Shown here: in pieces, positions 23,100-53,080 of the stretch
Layout: each line of letters starts with the position of its first letter
How positions within the stretch are numbered: the first letter of the stretch is position 1
Source: Wyeomyia smithii
Lineage: Eukaryota > Arthropoda > Insecta > Diptera > Culicidae
Length of the DNA: 64,000 bases
Direction: 5' to 3'
NCBI RefSeq assembly: GCF_029784165.1
Contig: NC_073696.1
Coordinates: 4,092,001-4,156,000 of the forward strand
Program-made: the position numbers and the translations under genes
The notes under the pieces: generated by a model
What the model was told of the DNA's origin: nothing
The model's database searches: none
What the model saw: only the letters and a program-made list of their open reading frames with translations

Positions 23100-24250
23100 T
23101 TTTCTGATGACTCATGGGTTAATAGACCATTTTACGAGACGTTTCTGCACTCAATTCATGAATGAAATTTCGACAGAATGCTCGGAACCGCTGACATAAC
23201 GCACCTGACATAACAGGATTCATGACACCTGTCAGTTCGTAAAATGGTCTATATGATTGATGCTGCATGCGTAGTTTCGTCAGTGCGTGTAAAGGTAAAC
23301 CCATGAAAAATCGTCAACATTTGTCCATTTTTTCTAACGCAAACGTTAGTCCGTTTTTCAGTGTAAATCATTCAGTGAAATATCGTGAAATAACATGATC
23401 ACCTGAAAATGTGTGATCTCAAATGCTCGAGGCAATTTTAAATATTATGGTAAAATTTCTTCGTCAAAACTCAATCAAATTTGATCGAGCAAGTTTCTAG
23501 ATGCGATAACATTGTTGAGTTTATTTAAAATTAACTCAATTCGGGGTAAATTATGTTAAACTTGAAAAACTTAGTAAAATTTGATATAAGATCAAAACAT
23601 ACAATTTTCAACGATGATTGTGTATCATACCTTTAATGTAATATTGATGATTTACCAAGAAATCACAAATCCTTTACACAAATTTGAAATGCAATGCGGA
23701 GACAAAAGCAATCGACTTCCGGTGAGTTTATGATGGTTTGGCACCCTAAATGGAACCCATAAACTTGGTTCTGGCTCTGGGCTATCTATCGTCGATTTTT
23801 ACATAATGATGACCCATTCTAATGTATATATCGATAGCACATTTCCCATAGAATGCATAAATTTCCTATTTATATCATACCAGAATTCTCGGATTTATTT
23901 TATAAAATAAACGATAGAAATTTCACTCACAGCTGTAGCGGGTTTCTTGGGCACAAATCAGTACTCATTTTAAGTAAGTAATGTTTCAGGAAAAACCAGT
24001 GATACGAGTTATGTGAAAATGTTACGAAAAGTGCTGAACTTCACCCCAATTCATGGCATTCCTTCAAAAAATTGAAATCAATAAACCTTACAATTTGAAA
24101 TATCCGATTAACTCCAGTACACTTTATCTCATTCACCGCACAATAATTCGAAAACCGTCCGATCGCCAGGCCATTCGTTGCTGCCCTGATCGTGTGTCCA
24201 AATTCTCTTATTCGGCATTTTTTTTTTCTTCGCGAGATCGACGAACGGCG
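23100..24250. other. Gene-free stretch before the third CRAL-TRIO gene
   Basis: Contains a short inverted repeat ('aatagaccattttacgaga' near 23120; 'gttcgtaaaatggtctata' near 23235) but no gene. A TCAGTT initiator-like motif at 24252-24257 is a possible transcription start for the gene at 24389. Confidence 0.4.
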
Positions 24251-24388
24251 ATCAGTTCTGCTGACTTGCTTCACTACATTCTCCACCAGGCTGGCAGTTT
24301 CTCCCCGACAAGCAGCTGGTGAAGAAGAAATTATAACTCGATCGGGAAAGGTTCCTTTAGTTTTTTTTTCTTTTCTCTCTCAAACGAT

Positions 24389-25734
24389 ATGGCACTTCGG
24401 TTCGATAAGAATAAGGTTCCACACATTGATTTGGGAAGTAATCTTCAAATTTCGTTGGATTTTACGGAGTACAATGATAAGCAATCACTTGATAAAGCTT
24501 GGCAAGAGCTACATGAAACTTCCGAAACGATCGAGGTCCGCCTGAAGGAACTGAGGCAGCTGTTGAAAAGTAAGTTGTTTATGCGGTGTTGAATTTCTTC
24601 TCGAATCGCACATTGTGCAGAACTGTAGCAACCCGGTTTGACTTGTGTTAGTAAGCAATGTTTCATTTCTTTTGTACCATTTATAATGTGATACAGTGAA
24701 TGCTCAATTTTAAAACAGTTATGCTGGATTCTAATTTTCAGATGAAAAAGACCTCAACATTCCTATTGATGATGATGCCTTTTTAATAAGATTTCTTCGA
24801 CCTCGGAAATTTCATGCCGAAAGAGCATTTGAAACGGTAGGTTCAAAATTGGTAGCAGAAATTCTATAAATATCTTTTTAAATTATCATGCAGATCAAAG
24901 GATATTACAAAATGAAAGCCAATAAGGATTTTGTGCTTGATAACATCTCTGCGAAGGCCATCAGCGTGGCTTTGGAGGAACGTGTTATACAGCTCTATCC
25001 ACTCCGAGATCAGCATGGACGCAGGATCGTCTACATGGAAGCAGGATGTGAGAAAAAAATAAATAAAACCACTTACGAAGTCTACATTTAAAGCTCACTT
25101 TCTCAGCCAACTGGAACTGCTCCAAGGTTCCCTTTCCGGAGGTAATTCGAGCCACACACGCTCTGCTCACGCTGCTGTCGCTGGAACCGCGCACCCAGCT
25201 GAACGGAATCGTCTTCATTGTAAACTTCGACAGGTTAAGCTTCTCCCATCTGGGCCAGTTCAAGCCGAAATTTATGAACAACGTGCTCGACTACGGCCAA
25301 CGGTACGCTCCGATGCGTATCAAATCGATCAATATCATCAACAATACGACCCTGTTCAACATTCTGTTCCAGGTCTGTAAACCCTTTCTCGGGCAGAAGT
25401 GGGGTCAACGGGTAAGTCACAGCCGCCAATTGAATTGCCAATTAGGATCGCATCGCATCGCCGTGTTTTGCCTATTTGCAGATTCACTTTCATGGCAGCA
25501 GCATCGAGGCACTGCATAACCAAATTGAACCGCACTGCTTGCCAGCGAAGCTGGGTGGATGCATGGATTTGATTGACTACGAGGGTAGGGTGCTGGTGGA
25601 ATTTTTGGAACAGTTTCAGGATAAATTCGACGGTAGTGTTTGATTGTAGTGTTTTAACCAGAAAGATTCCTCTACAAATAACATTTCATTTTACAGAACT
25701 CAACTGTTATGGGTACAGACAGAAGGACAAATGA
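24389..25734 (+). CDS. CRAL-TRIO domain protein, six exons, copy 3
   Basis: Exons: 24389-24569, 24742-24836, 24894-25047, 25107-25411, 25482-25632 and 25697-25734. All introns are GT/AG and the summed coding length (924) is a whole number of codons, giving 307 residues. Exons 1-2 encode the CRAL-TRIO N-terminal region (IPIDDDAFLIRFLRP). Exons 3-5 encode the lipid pocket (LNGIVFIVNFDRLSF, then VCKPFLGQKWGQRIHFHG and LPAKLGG at about 265-271). If the last intron is retained, the protein ends instead at TGA 25641-25643; the spliced ending (ELNCYGYR...) looks more like family C-termini. Exons 2 and 3 (95 and 154 bases) match those of the gene at 27586, so these two are paralogues with a conserved exon structure distinct from the 6604/8226 pair. 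Cytosolic hydrophobic-ligand carrier by family; ligand unknown. Confidence 0.85.
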
Positions 25735-25810
25735 TAGTTGAACGAAAGCTGTTCAGTATTTACAGATACATCAAAATTTAAATAATCATGAATGTTATTC
25801 ACAACAGATG

Positions 25811-25816
25811 AATAAA
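25811..25816 (+). terminator. Polyadenylation signal of the third CRAL-TRIO gene
   Basis: AATAAA 77 bases downstream of the spliced stop codon, followed by GTTGTTAC (GU-rich) near 25832. Confidence 0.6.
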
Positions 25817-25839
25817 CAGCGTTAAAAAATTGGGTTGTT

Positions 25840-27200
25840 ACTGTTTTACTGAAACGCAACGAGCTAGATAGTATAACCAAAGGCGCTATAGTTTTCTTTT
25901 TAGCAGAAAATGGAAAGAGCGGAATTGCACCCGATCCAGTTTCTCATCCAACATGGAAAGCAATAAAAATTCACATTTTATTATCTATGAGGATACCGAC
26001 AATACGCTTTTTCTACGTTCATAACTGATACCTACTTTTTTCTTACAACGATTGACTTTTTTCATGATGAAATCGTGTTGTTTTTTTAATGAACAGATGG
26101 AATATTTCGTTTAACTAAATTGACTATTGAATAAAACTGCTAATCTAGCGTAAAAATCTATTTTAGAAGCTGCCACGTTTTAGCGGCAAATTACCAAAAC
26201 CCGTTCCACTTTTTTCGATCCTTTTAAGAAATCATGGTTTCATCAAGTGTTAAGAGGTTAAGCATCACTAGTAATAATAATCTCGAACGTTTCTGTCTTG
26301 AAAATAGTTAAAAAAAAAACACACATTTTATTTCGTTTAATGATATGGTTGTGACTCAAAAACTTATTTATAACTGTTCTGTGAGTTATGGAAAGTCTAA
26401 TTCTGAAAGCAAACTTGTGTAAAAAAAAATATTATCTAAACCCAAGTATTCAAATTAAAATACCTGCCTAATGTAACTTTGAGTGGGCGCTACTGCGCAT
26501 AACCCACTTATGTGTAACTTCCATTGTTAGCCGCCACCGTGAGATGATTTATTCATAACGCACAATCACCAGCAATGCATGCATCACACACACCCAATTC
26601 GCAGAACGCTGAGATTTTCCCGCCCCCTTACCGCGGTATGCTAGTTAAGATTTGTTTGATATTTTCCCCTATTAGTCCGATCATAGCAAAAATGACGTGC
26701 ATCTCATTCCAAATTCAGCGAAAAATACCGTGTCTATCACTTTCTAAGTACAGATCAACAGACAAACTTGCTGTCAACAAGTGCTAGGTCAAAATTAGCA
26801 CAGTCGCCTTCACCGTGACGCAGATCGCTACATAGTATTGGTGTTCAAATCCTACATCGCACGAGACTTCCGAACAGCGATGAACCGCTCATTTCGTTCT
26901 AGCCCTCCGGCAGAGCTCAGTTAGTCGTAGAACCGATTTAAACAACTCACCAATTTTAATAGTTCCAGATCCAATCGGCCTCCCATCTCTCCGCTTGCTC
27001 ACGCAGCTAACAATCGCCGCGCCAAGAAACCCCTTTTAGTTGCTGCGGTGCTGACAATAGAGTGTGCATGCAAGGTGCAATCCCTCGCGGCACGGCAACA
27101 CAGAACAGCTGAGCTAGCTTGCTAAAGCAATTTTCGAACAATTGACTAGGCAAGCACATACAACAGCCACCACAGCTCTCACGCGTTACTGTTACGAAAA
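25840..27200. other. Intergenic region between the third and fourth CRAL-TRIO genes
   Basis: No gene seen. From about 26790 the sequence becomes less AT-rich and contains an initiator-like TCAGTT (26917-26922), consistent with the promoter and 5' leader of the gene whose ATG is at 27586. Confidence 0.4.
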
Positions 27201-27585
27201 TCTCGAATCCAATCGGCCGTCAGCTCATCGACGACGAATCATTCCGCGTTAGTTCTCCATCGCGAACGGGCACGGCTTCTTGCTAGAGTAGAGTGAACCA
27301 GCTAAACTAAGAGAACAATCGTGGTGCCCCTGAGAAAACCAAAAAAAAAAAAAATACCCACGACGGACCGGCTATTTTTTTCAGCTTTTCGCAACTGAAG
27401 CGACGCGGAGTGAGTGTGTGAGCAGCGAAGAAATTTTACCACTTTACGCCCAATTTCGATCAGTGTTTATTTGTAACGCAAATAAAGCGCAAATCCAAGC
27501 GCCCTCGAAGTGTGGTTTGTTTGCTTCGAACGTGCTGTGAATAACGTTTTGGTGTGTGCGTGTTGAAGAAATAAAGAAAAAAAAA

Positions 27586-43844
<16,259 letters not shown>

Positions 43845-43849
43845 GTAAG

Positions 43850-46600
43850 TATTGCGTATTTTCCTTTTCCTGAATATTTAAAAAAATGCTTTTAAGTGTA
43901 TTATAACACCCTACGAAACTGAAAGTAATTCCCCAAATCTCATGGAAGTGCAATTTTTAGCGAATCGTTAATAGGTTCCGAATTTCGATAGGTTCCGAAT
44001 TTTTCAACACATTGCGACAATGATAGTATTATTTAACAGATATTTTTTATCAAGGGTATCTGACGGCTTCGTCAAGTGATATGTTTCGTGAGCCAGGTTT
44101 AGTTTGCAAAGCTCTGCTGCCTATATTTCACTTCGGATCTCAATATATGTCATCTTACCTTAAACAATGAATTTTTCTGTTGGCATGAATGAATCACTTT
44201 ATTTGAAACTCAACATGTTAATTGTTTTTCAATAAAATGCATTTCAACTCTATTGAAAGTGTTACATACTGCCGAAAAAAAAACATTCACGGGACACATC
44301 TTCGATGCTAGCGGTATTTGGTAGCCATATTTTCTTTTGAAATATAGAGTGCCTTTGCACTGTCGGAAACAGTGCTCGCATGCACTTTTAACACTTACGA
44401 TTAATGAAAGCTACGGAATAAATACCAGAATGAAATTTAATTTTTTGTTGCAAAATGCGTCTTGTCCTTTATCTATAAAAATTTATGACATGTGATTTTG
44501 AAGTTCATTGAAATGAAATTAAAATTTTTTATATACCAATTTTTCAAGTTCAATTTTTTTTTTGACACATGATTTCTTTATTGCTTCGCATTTCGTTTTT
44601 TAAGAAATCTTTTTTATATATTTTCACATTACATTTGTAATGTGGGTGTCCTTAATGATAACAAAATATTTTCGGGATATTTCCTAGAATTTATTAGTTG
44701 CTTTTCAAAATTTCATCTGTATATTTTGGTGACCTTTTTCGTATGGCTGACTTTTGTCGTTGCTTTTGTTTTAACCAATTCTGACACATTTTCGAGATTT
44801 TCAGCAATTTTTCAACATACTTTTAACATTTCATTGCCAGTTTTAATATATTTCTGAGCCTTACTATAATTCTTTGGACAGATTTTATACGATTTTAACC
44901 GTGGACATCTGTCCATATATATTCTAAAAAATTTGTATGGAGCGTGGACATTACGCATGCCCTCCCCCTCCCCCCAAAGCTGTCTACGTGGTATGTGGAT
45001 GGCCCCTAAGTTTATCGTCTGTTTATTTAACACCATATTTCGACACATTGTTTTCTGGAATCTCTCCTAAATATATCCGATTATTTTGAAATGACATTTT
45101 ACCAGCATGTTTACGAAATTTTCTCTCATTCTAGATTTATGATTTTTATGATCAAACATTTGTGACATTTTTTCGACATATCTCGGACACTCTCAAACTT
45201 TTCGGGAATCCATTTTGATGTGGGACTACGTCTTTCTTCTCTACACTAAGATACATTCTGTTAAAACTGAAATGAGCATGGAAACGTTTTGAGTTGGCGG
45301 AACGGAAGATTTCAAATGGGAATAGCCGATAAACAACTATACCGAATTTAATAATTAATATTTCGTTGGATAGCTAAAACGAAGAAGATTTTTAATAGAT
45401 GATAATCATCACCACCAAGCATGGAAAAGTTCACTCACTAGCAATATTTCATGCAAATGTGTTCTTTGATTTATCAGTTATCGTTCAACTATTTCCACTC
45501 GCGTACAAGTTTTCCATAGAAACGCTGCTGATTGTTTTTCGCTTCTAACAGTTCCGAATAACATAGAAGGAGACTGAATGATTCAAACACGATATTATTT
45601 ATTGTATCCAAGTTCACTTGCTCTCAACATTATCGCGAGAAGCTTTGAGATATTATCGCCAGTGATACAAAATTATGAATCCAAATGAACGTTAGATTGC
45701 GTTCAATTGTTTGCTTTCCGAAGCAAATAGGTATCATCAATGCTTACGGAAATTGTAGCATGGTGCATTAGCATCTGATACTTGAAATCACCAAGAATCA
45801 TCGTGGTATATCACGATGAAAGCACGACGTGGAGTAGCCGAATTACGCCTACAAGCAACCAACATTTGAAAGAATCATTGCGATCGCTTGAGTGCAATCG
45901 TTTACGATTCTTTCGTGAAACACTCGCTATATGTTGCTCGCTCCGCCTAAAGCAGGCAATACTGAAACAAAATTATCAAAGAAAGCTACCATATATTTCT
46001 TTTCTCTAAGTTATCTCTTGCAAGCTTGAGAATGTAACTTTTAATAGCGATGGTTTGCTAGGATTGAAAGCTTATAAATAGCACGTGCAGAAATGATACC
46101 CGAATGATTGTTATGCGATACGAGTTTTTCCATCCTTGAACACCACCATTTTTTTATTACATGGTGAAAACTACGAAAAAGTTTCAAGGTCGAATTTTCC
46201 CATACACATTCCATTCGAGTGGCGCATTTCCCTAACGCAGATTTCAAAAGGGTAGATGAAACGATTCCAATCGTTTGGTTCAATGAGTATATATAAACAA
46301 TATAAATGCTTGTTAATTAAATTTCTCATTCGTTCAACAACTGGCAAAGCGGAAGTTTCTTTCTGGAGCAGCAGAAAGCGGGTGGTGGCAAATATTATTC
46401 GCTTAGGCACATACCTTTTAACTTTTGTTGTACCATTTTTCTTGCACGTTTAGTTCGTTTATTGTCATTTGAACCTGCATTGTATAGAAAACTTATTTTT
46501 TTCCCAACGTTTACCAAAAATATAATCAGTTTTTGAATCAAGTTCAAAACATTTTAAACATTTTGTCGGAATACCAAAAACCATGTATTGCAGAACTCAT
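43850..46600. other. Gene-free stretch after exon 3 of the partial CRAL-TRIO gene
   Basis: I searched by eye for the next CRAL-TRIO exon (lipid pocket, about 305 bases) and did not find it. Only short ORFs without domains. Confidence 0.45.
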
Positions 46601-48246
46601 CCCAAGTAACACACAAAACATGTTAGAAAATAATTCACAATGACAGTAGTCATATAAGAATACTATAAGCGCAATTCAAAACTTGTGTTGTTATATTCTT
46701 GTTCTCGAGATGTTATTTCATAGCATAAGTGTATTTAATAGATTATAAAATATAAACTTCTGCTGCTTATCTGTAACTTGTGTTTATGATGTTATCACAA
46801 CAGTACAGAAAGCAACTTAAAATACAACATTTGTGAGAAGTTGTTTTTCATTAGTAATTCAACCACATTTCGAACTCAAACTCATTTTTTCCTGGTTTTG
46901 GAGACGTTTTTCAATAACATGAGTTGAACAAACAACAACTATGACACAAATGACACTTGTCGTAAAGTTGTCCTCCAGATGTTTTCACTATGTATTAGAA
47001 AAACTGTGTATGAAATGCCCAGCCAGGGAAGCCGTGCGCGTTCAATATTATACGCCTAATAACAATACTACGTACCTGTAAAGTACTTTTTCTATTATTG
47101 GTATTCGAAAACCAACGTAAAACTACTTGATCAAATTGTTAATGGAATTATCTAAACGATTTTAATAAACCTATTCGAGGTGGGTCGAAATGCGCCATGA
47201 AAAGGTAAACAAAACGCTTACAGTGCAACCAATATCAACCAACAACGTTTTCCTAGTTTTGAATTATTTTATGTCTAGATAACGTTGAAACTATGCGAAA
47301 CCAATTTTAATATTCAAGCGACAGAAACAATAAATTTTGAAAGGTTGAACATTGCATCAATTTATAATTGATTAAAAATGCTACTGACAAAAACGATCAT
47401 CGAACTGGTTGCACTGCGCATAACAATACATTTGCACATGCGCTGGGTAAATGTTGTCATAGCAACGCATTTGCGCATGCGCTTTGTTATGGCGAATTCT
47501 GACCCATGAATGCGCGAATTTCTTCATTGCACTGGGTCAGTGCAGATCTACCCAAGAAAAAAAAAGAACATTGCGATTTACTACGCATGTAAGAAAGAGA
47601 TGCCAGATAGTTGTTCACGAACTAAGCCCATGCTGTGGTGTAAATTGACTCTTCGCAATGAAATAAATCAGTGAACATTCTGTAATGCCTAATCTATTTT
47701 CCACTGATTGGCAAATAGAAAACAATACCCAATTAATGGCGCATAATTTTTTCAGAAGTTAAACGTAATGTTTCACCATGAAATTTGACGCGCACGTAAA
47801 ACTTTGTATTAAAAGCATCAAATGGTTGATTTATTATTGTTTCTTATTCGATTATTCGAAACGCCATAATCACTTTTTTTTTCATTATTGTTCCTGATAT
47901 AAATCAGTGTCGTTCTGCGAAATTTTTATTCTGAAGTTTTATGCTTGCGTCAACGATGTTTTGATTAGTTAGCAATTACAACTTAAAAATAACCTATTTT
48001 CAACGTATTTCTACCGTTTTGGTACTCGAGATGTATTCTACAGCTTCGGTCTAACAAGATGGCTTGCTTTCATGAAGTTTTATAATACTTCATATAGTAC
48101 CAGTACTTGTTCTAGTAGCCTTTAATTTTTGCGCTTTTCTGGTGATAGAGAAGTCATGGAAAAGTTAATGTCAACTGAAATCTATAACTGAAGGTTGTAT
48201 TAGAGGAGTTATCTCAACTGCTCTATAACAACGTGTGTTACTTGGG
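46601..48246. mobile_element. Non-autonomous element with CCCAAGTAACACA inverted ends (1.6 kb)
   Basis: 46601 begins CCCAAGTAACACAC and 48246 ends GTGTGTTACTTGGG. The bases AT flank both sides, a possible 2-bp duplication. No transposase ORF. The same terminal motif bounds another element at 58143-59846. Confidence 0.65.
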
Positions 48247-48604
48247 ATGTTTACCGTACAGGCTTGTGAAACAGTTCAGAATGAACAGATAATCAACTGC
48301 CCATGGGAAATTAACCGTACTTTTAGAATTTTTGGATCTCGGTTTGCATATCGCCACTCCAAATCCGTTTATCCCAAATCCGTGAAACGAAAAAAATATA
48401 TAACGAATACCTTATTTTTCATTGAAAGACCTATCCAATATCTTCAATTTTCCATTAAATCTTTAAATCGGTCAAACGGCTCAAAAGTAACAATTTTTTG
48501 AAAAATGATTGTCGATTTTTGGAAACCCTAATCCAAAAAGGATCACCCTATAATAATACGGGCATTTTTACGAAAAGAGTTCTGAATTTCGTAATTAATT
48601 TTTC

Positions 48605-49060
48605 GTAAAAATGTTATATCTCAAGATTGGCTCATATTACTTTGGGGTGGTAAGTGTTTCTTACGTAAAATTTTCCGAGAGATACGATGAAACCATCAAA
48701 TTTAAAGTAAAATTAGCTGCATTGGCCAAAAAATGCAAATTTAACTTTTTAATAAAAAAATAATTATTCTGACAACACTTCTGGTCAAACACAATATTTT
48801 TTCTGGATTCCTTGGTTTATTTTCTTCAAAATTCACCTATCACTATTTTTCGGGTTTCTTACGTCCATAAATAATAAATAAAATAATTACGAAGTTTACA
48901 ACTTTTTTCGTAAAAATGTTATATCTCGAGATTGGCTCATATTACCTCGAGATGATAGTTGTTTCTTATGTGAAATTTTCCAAGGAACACGATGAAATTA
49001 TCAGATTTAAAATCAAAATGGCTGCATTTGCCGAAAAATGTAAATTTAGTTTTCAAATAC
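48605..49060. repeat. Direct repeat, two copies of about 150 bp
   Basis: About 48605-48750 and 48910-49060 share 'cgtaaaaatgttatatctc', 'agattggctcatattac', 'gtgaaattttcc', 'acgatgaaa' and 'aaatgcaaatttag' in the same orientation. The 83-residue ORF in copy two (48916-49167) is not preserved in copy one, so it is not a gene. Downstream, 49160-49250 resembles the subterminal part of the element ending at 59846. Confidence 0.7.
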
Positions 49061-49762
49061 AAAAACAATATATCTGGCAATTAAAGTTTGATATGTCGCA
49101 AGCCAGGTTTCAGAACCATTGTGCATATGGTCAGGTTCACCGGGACACCCGATTTTTGCTTTATTAACCTCGGCAAGAGTGGAAAACTTGGCTGTAGAGC
49201 GTGCTTATAGGGGTTATCAGGAAGTTCTTATGGTACGCTTAATTTTTAATGACGCGCCGATAATTCCCAATTCTTCTGGAAAGTTTCATGTTTAAACATA
49301 CATTCGTACACATTATTATCATTTTTCGGATGGCAGCACCGTACAATCGTCCACATGGATACTGAAAAAATTGTTTCACCTTTCAACACTCATGTATCGG
49401 CCTTGTCATCAGTTGATTTTTACGTTAAGTATACATCATATTAACAGTGTATAAATTAGTTCGACTTTTGCTCACGCGCAGCGACAATCATGTTGGATGA
49501 ATTCTTCAAGAGTCAGGTATCTTGTTCTAGTCATCTTTGGTAGGGTTTAGTAGTTCAAGGAAAGGATAAATTAGTATACGTAACCCACAAAAGTCATACT
49601 TTCCAAGATAAAGCACCTGTCCATTTCCAAATTATCCCAAACTACCCTACTTCTTACACTTGCATGGAAATTAATAAGGCACAACTGCACAGCTTGCATG
49701 GAAATGAACAGGGCACAGCTGCTTTACACTCTCTTATGCCGAATTCTTTTTCGCGACGGTGC

Positions 49763-50748
49763 TACACTGCCTATAATCGCATACCAGTCCCATATGGATT
49801 TTAATCGTTTTTGAGTTAAATATTAGAGTCCATTCATTTCTTGCTTTACTATCGATTGCAGAAACAAAAAAGTATGTGTTATTTGAAAAATTCAGAAAAA
49901 ATGTGAGGTCAAATTATCCCATCTTAAAAATAATCGCATTTCAGTCACACCAAATGTTTTTCCTGAGTATGGCCAGATTTGTTACTTCAATCCATACAAC
50001 AAATACTTGGTGCTGTTTTTCAAGCTTTTTACTGTTAAAAAATCATCAAATAATGTTTCAAATGTTTCAAATAAATTCCACACAAAAGTTAATATAAAGT
50101 TGACACTGAAACTGCAACTTTTCTTGAAAGTTCGGTCCCGAAAGGTTATTGGCTTCGTCAATCAGAGGGATAATAGCCTTGAGCAAAGCTGCTTTCTGCA
50201 AGGGATTAATTGGGGATGATTTGCTCTCTTCAAATGACCATTCAAGTTGAAATTGTCAGAGCTCGAAATAAATCGTTTTTAGTTGCTTAGCTAAAAACAG
50301 CTTGTATCTCTTTTCATCGCCGTCGCCTTCCGTCAAAAAACTGTTGTAATGATATTGGAAACTTTCCTTTCTCAATACCACTTTTCCAATATGCTAAATG
50401 CACGGGCTAATGCGGAATAATCTGCCCATTTTAAAATACTTGAGAAAAATATGACTACTCCTACACCGAGCGATTAAAAGTGAGACTGGTATGCGATTAT
50501 TTTGCTGCTCGATGGCCTAAATAATCGCATATTAGTCTCTTCCTTATTTTTCATTGTAATATTCACGAAAAAGGCATTTCTTTAATGGAGAAGTTATGAT
50601 TGAGGTCTATTTCATTACATTATGTCGAAAAAATAAGAATAACCCACCCCAACAGGTGAAATACTCAAAACAAGAAAAATATCTTCAAGCGATGTTTTCT
50701 CAACTCGATGATTTTCCAGATGAAACTGATATGCGATTATAGGCAGTA
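49763..50748. mobile_element. MITE-like element with ACTGCCTATAATCGCATA inverted ends
   Basis: The left end at 49766-49788 matches the reverse complement of about 50725-50748 with one mismatch. A second nested inverted pair ('gagactggtatgcgattatt' near 50480; 'aataatcgcatattagtctc' near 50520) repeats the same motif inside. No transposase; TA-like flanks. Confidence 0.65.
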
Positions 50749-50749
50749 T

Positions 50750-51425
50750 ACCGTCCCGGAGTACACTTCTTAGCTCGAAAACGAACACTCAAACGATACT
50801 ACATTCAGCTGTCATTTTTTTCGTACACTATAAAAAAATATCACGATTACTTCAAATGTTTTTGCACTTGACTCAATTCGTCACATCACACTGCAAGTTG
50901 AAGTGATTTAGTGTTGATCTTTCGAAGATTAACACTTTCCAATGAAATGATCTTGCGTTGAAAACTGGTTGATGGAAATCACCGTCGTATTATAATGAAT
51001 AACTCATGGATTATCACCACTGTTTAGATCAATTGAATTACAGCTGCAATTCCAATTGAGAAACATCAAAACCATAGAGCGAAACAAAAATAGTGACGAT
51101 AGCGAACGGCACAAGCAGCACATTTGCCCAAAAATCAAAAAAATATTTGAGCGTAAGTTTTATTGAATCTTTTAAATTAAAATAACAATAAAACAACTCT
51201 TTTACAGATCCTGAAATCGTCGTCCACAAGCTCTTCAAATGATTTCATATTTTCACGAAGGGTAGATTACTATTTTAATATTAATATATTAAACATATTA
51301 ATAAGGTTTATTAAAGAAATGTGAGATAATATCTTCTCAATTAGGTTAGTTCGTATACTAAAAGCTCTAAAAAGTTAATCATTATCGCCAAAAAGCTTAG
51401 CTTTTATGGAGGTAATTTGGTGAAT
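50750..51425. other. 3' flank of the P450 pseudogene
   Basis: No gene seen. A minus-strand AATAAA (51312-51307) lies 114 bases past the pseudogene stop codon and may be its old polyadenylation signal. Confidence 0.4.
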
Positions 51426-53080
51426 TTATGCTGTTTTCGGCAGCTTATCCACTCGTGGTACCAAATGGAACCAAAAACCGCCCACCGCATCAACGCCGAA
51501 CGATCGCTTGTCGAGCTGAATCGGAACAGTGGTCCGTTGCGACATTTCCACGGTGAAGTAGGCCAGAAGATAAAACAAAAAACACTTGGCCTGCATCAGG
51601 GCCAGCCTCGATCCGATGCAATTTCGCGGTCCACTTCCAAATGGCAGATATGTGTTATGATTGATTTTCGCACGATTCTCGTCAGAAAACCTGTCCGGTT
51701 CGAAATGCAACGGATCCGCATAAAAGCGTTCGTCCCAATGAATAGCCTGTATCGGGATCACGATCAATTGATCTTTTTCGACAGTGACACTCGTTCCGTC
51801 ACTGTTCTCCATCTGGTACGGTTTGGTACATTTTCGGTTGGTCACTCCAAACGGCGGCCATCGCCGGAGCGTCTCACTCATCACCATGTCCAAATATTTC
51901 ATCTTCTGCAACGCTTCGTAGGAAAAGGTCCTGATTTCCAATATTTTCACGGACGCTGTCAATCTCGGATCGAAGTTTAAGCTGAATGTTTAGATTGAGG
52001 GCTATTTCATAGAGTGCTAAACAGAGTGCACTGGTGGTAGTGTCTATTCCTCCCACGAAGAAAGATGCAGCTGCTGCGGCAATATCCATGTCAGTCCATT
52101 GAGATTTTTTGTCCTCCGGACGTGTATGGGAGTACTCTTTCACTACTGAAAATCCTATATTACTTGACAGTTCATCGGCAAGCTCTGCTTTCAGTTCATC
52201 TTTCCGCGCCAACATCATCAAATGAATGAAGTCTGGACGGACAATTTTATTCTGCTCGCGCTGTGTGATTGTTGTGGCAACTGCGTGCTCGTAAAATTTG
52301 GCCACCTCTCGGGGAGTTATTGTGATACCCAGTATTGTGAAAAACTTCTCCGGGAGCATGAATAGCTTCAATCCCTGAATTCCACTCGTAGATATTAACC
52401 GCTTAACATTGGTGAAAAAAACATTTTTTGGATCGTGAATGGAGTCCACCTCGACACCGAGGGAGATCGATGAAATAACATCGGTACCAAATCTACAAAT
52501 TCGAATTTTAATACACATTCTTTGTATAAATGTTTGAATTTACCTCTGGATGAAGTCCTTCATTTCCCGTTCCAACCGTTCACCATTCGAACCTTTAGCA
52601 AGCTTACGCAAAACACCTTCCGAGTAAGTCGAAATCAGTCCACACATATTTCTTATCTTACTGCCGGTAAATGCTGGACTTAGTCCCGATCTTCCACATC
52701 GCCAACGATTTCCATCTATGAAAAACAAAGCCCGTCCCACCAGAGGATCAACATTTTACGTCAGATTGTTGGCATGATCGGTAAAATGATCAAAATCTTT
52801 TATCGTATTCTGTTTCAGTCATGAATTAAATACCCAGGACGACGGAACGCAAACACACCAGAAAATCTGGAATGCGGAAACAGATGGTATCCGTCCGAAA
52901 TGGCATCATTCGAGTGCATTTTGCCGGCGAAAAATGGCCACCGACCAGAGGATAAGTTTTCCCGTAGGGAACACGACGTCGTTCGAAGTAGTCAAAGGTT
53001 GCGATACTCCAGCGGTAGAAGCCATAACCGATCGCTACCAGAAAAACCGGGATCAGCGCCCAGTCCAGCAATTCCATCAT
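51426..53080 (-). pseudogene. CYP9-family cytochrome P450 pseudogene
   Basis: Minus strand. Exon 1 runs from 53080 to 52544, then a 51-base GT/AG intron, then exon 2 from 52492 to 51426. It has the N-terminal anchor (ALIPVFLVAIGYGFYRW), SPAFTGSKIRNM, the I-helix VGGIDTTT, ExxR (SETLRRWPPF) and an intact heme loop FGSGPRNCIG. Compared with the intact neighbour at 53429 it has four lesions. They are a 7-base deletion near 52940, about a 10-base deletion near 52815 leading into TGA, an in-frame TAA at 52758-52756, and a +1 shift near 51925. No continuous P450 can be made. It lies head-to-head with its paralogue, with 348 bp between start codons, and shares its intron position exactly. The family oxidises xenobiotics in the ER membrane. 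Confidence 0.88.

Noticed and set aside
24041..24545. Alternative ORFs overlapping exon 1 of the third CRAL-TRIO gene
   Set aside because: They are in other frames than the exon with CRAL-TRIO homology and have no domain.
51417..51980. 187-residue plus-strand ORF
   Set aside because: Exact antisense of the CYP9 pseudogene's last exon.
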